Origin: Deltaproteobacteria bacterium
Lineage (GTDB): Bacteria > Myxococcota_A > UBA9160 > SZUA-336
Direction of reading: 5' to 3'
Assembly (NCBI GenBank): GCA_030665705.1
Contig: DAOUZG010000070.1
Coordinates: 1 to 8,206 of the forward strand
DNA length: 8,206 nucleotides
Part shown: one piece after another, positions 7,015 through 8,206 of the stretch
How the letters are laid out: every line of letters starts with the position of its first letter
How positions within the stretch are numbered: position 1 is the stretch's first letter
Notes under the pieces: generated by a model
What the model was told of the DNA's origin: nothing
Databases searched by the model: none
What the model saw: only the letters and a program-made list of their open reading frames with translations
Made by a program: the position numbers and the translations under genes

Positions 7015-8206
7015 TCAACCGCCACCCCCGGCGCCGAGCGCCGACCCGCCGAACCCGAACCCAGCGAGGCGAATTTGCACCAACACCTCGGTCTGACTCG
7101 GTCGGGTGCTTTGACGTGCCTCGACAATTAGATCCCAGCAGTCACAGCGAGAGTGGTACTCGAAACCGAGCGATCCCCGCTGTAGACGCGAGTCCTCGAA
7201 CGACGCAACCAGGTTGCCGAACAGATCGAACCGAGGGGTGAGAGCGTAGCGGCCATCGAGTCCGAACTGGTTGACTCGCTTGACCCTTGAGGTCGCGTTG
7301 TTAAAGACGTCGCTCGAGAACTGGTAATTCTCGAACACCGGGGAGACCTCGCGGAGGTACCGGTAGGAGAGCCTCAGCTGGTGACCCGGGCCCCACTTCC
7401 AGCTGAAGTCAGCCAGCGTTTCCTCGATCCAATCGTTCTTCGGGTCGTAGCCGAGGCCGACGTCGATCGAGGCTCCGGTCGTGGGCCGGATCTCGGCCTC
7501 GAGGTAGACGTTGACCATCCGATCCTCCTCGAAGTCGTAGCCCGTCCCAAACCACACCTCCGCGATCTGCCGGGCGGCCTCCCCGGGGCGCGCGGGCGGT
7601 GCAAACAACCGATTGGTCACCCCCGTGAGGACGAATTGCTCATCCGCTACACGGTCCGTCGGGTTACGGAGACGCACGCGGGAATCCCTAGCCCGAAGTC
7701 GGTTCTGGAGCACAGACCCCTGAGGAACAAACAGCGGATTGTCCGATTGGCTCTGACGGGAGACGAATCCGAGCTCGACGTACGGCTCCACGACGTGATG
7801 GAGCGGCAGCCCACCCAGCCGGTAGGGTCGCTGCAGGCGGGTCCGCACGTCGAAGCGTCCCGTCCACAGCTCCCGGGTCTCAGAGTCTCCCAGGCGGGGA
7901 AAGTAGAGCGTCTCCCGGAAGCCCACCTCCGCGAGTGTCTCGACCGGGCCCAGGCGATGGGGAAGCGTGAGTCGGGGGTAGAAGTCGATCCGGTGGCCCC
8001 GGTCCGCCAGCAGCTCCCCCTCATCGTAAAGGCGGTTCCCCTCGGTGCGGCTTCCGTTGGAGGTTACGTCGTCGCGGCTCCGGTCGTTCGGGTCGTTCGG
8101 GAACCCCCCCTGTGCGTCCGGCTCCTGGAAGTTGAATAGGCCGTCGAGCCCCGTGTCGTAGAACTGGTTCCGAACGAGGTGGTTCCTGGGGAGGCGCTCC
8201 GCGTTG
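7015..8206 (-). CDS. lptD: LPS-assembly outer-membrane protein LptD, C-terminal part (5' end outside window)
   Basis: The frame is open from the window edge to TGA 7015-7017, giving 396 visible residues without a start. LptD is the large outer-membrane beta-barrel that, with LptE, inserts lipopolysaccharide into the outer leaflet. The visible part is the C-terminal portion of the barrel: alternating polar/hydrophobic strands rich in Tyr, Arg and Asp, such as GHRIDFYPRLTLPHRL, VGFRETLYFP, QLRLSYRYLRE and QFGLDGRYALTPRFDLFG, ending in GSLGFEYHSRCDCWDLIVE and a last strand VLVQIRLAGFG. A C-D-C pair (7138-7146) sits where E. coli LptD has the adjacent C-terminal cysteines used for disulfide bonding to the N-terminal domain. 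A Gly-rich tail (about 7018-7053) follows the last strand. An Asp/Asn/Gly/Ser-rich stretch (about 8035-8133) is probably a loop. The N-terminal OstA/LptA-like domain lies outside. It precedes trpE by 48 bases on the same strand. Confidence 0.88.
   Translation of the reverse strand, partial: NAERLPRNHLVRNQFYDTGLDGLFNFQEPDAQGGFPNDPNDRSRDDVTSNGSRTEGNRLYDEGELLADRGHRIDFYPRLTLPHRLGPVETLAEVGFRETLYFPRLGDSETRELWTGRFDVRTRLQRPYRLGGLPLHHVVEPYVELGFVSRQSQSDNPLFVPQGSVLQNRLRARDSRVRLRNPTDRVADEQFVLTGVTNRLFAPPARPGEAARQIAEVWFGTGYDFEEDRMVNVYLEAEIRPTTGASIDVGLGYDPKNDWIEETLADFSWKWGPGHQLRLSYRYLREVSPVFENYQFSSDVFNNATSRVKRVNQFGLDGRYALTPRFDLFGNLVASFEDSRLQRGSLGFEYHSRCDCWDLIVEARQSTRPSQTEVLVQIRLAGFGFGGSALGAGGGG

Noticed and set aside
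7000..7018. Possible sigma-70 promoter with TTGACG at 7013-7018 before trpE
   Set aside because: With a 17-base spacer the -10 would be GACTCT, a poor match; TTGACG also overlaps the lptD stop codon, so it is probably chance.
1..8206. CRISPR, tRNA, rRNA, insertion sequence, phage or toxin-antitoxin content
   Set aside because: Coding sequence of seven conserved core proteins plus one further partial core gene fills nearly all of the window; no regular spaced repeats, tRNA-like cloverleaf, transposase or small toxin gene was seen.

Overview
The window is a G+C-rich piece (about two-thirds G+C by eye) of a Gram-negative bacterial chromosome. It holds one complete tryptophan biosynthesis operon on the minus strand, with the 3' end of an outer-membrane LPS-assembly gene (lptD) upstream of it and the 3' end of a convergent dephospho-CoA kinase gene (coaE) beyond its far end. 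LptD points to an LPS-bearing, diderm organism. The G+C content, the GTG starts and the overall protein style fit a deltaproteobacterial-type lineage (Myxococcota, Desulfobacterota, Binatota or similar), but this placement is a low-confidence inference. Nothing suggests horizontal transfer, phage, transposons or CRISPR.

Layout from left to right: coaE 3' end (+, 1-290). A 207-base convergent intergenic spacer (291-497) with two 44-nt direct repeats 78 nt apart, a 9-bp hairpin in the first repeat, and a 17-nt perfect inverted repeat linking the second repeat to sequence just beyond trpA. Then, all on the minus strand and transcribed right to left: trpA (498-1304), a fused trpF-trpB gene (1301-3097), trpC (3094-3873), trpD (3870-4886), trpG (4883-5473), trpE (5470-6966), a 48-base gap, and the 3' part of lptD (7015-8206). 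In transcription order the operon reads lptD > trpE > trpG > trpD > trpC > trpF-B > trpA.

Together the six trp genes encode all seven activities from chorismate to tryptophan. TrpE and TrpG form anthranilate synthase, TrpD adds phosphoribosyl, the TrpF half of the fusion isomerises, TrpC makes indole-glycerol phosphate, and TrpA with the TrpB half of the fusion finishes tryptophan. Every one of the five junctions is a 4-nt ATGA or GTGA overlap, so translation is probably coupled throughout and the products made in step. The 48-nt lptD-trpE gap is too short for a Trp leader peptide/attenuator or T-box, and no convincing promoter is seen in it. The TrpE tryptophan-binding motif is intact, so feedback inhibition is the control most visible in the sequence.

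Most of the window is ordinary core metabolism. The points worth a second look are the TrpF-TrpB fusion, the uninterrupted chain of 4-nt overlaps, the intergenic repeat element, the lptD-trp adjacency, and several residue-level variants in TrpA, TrpF, CoaE and LptD. I found no evidence of a new defence, mobile or regulatory system.
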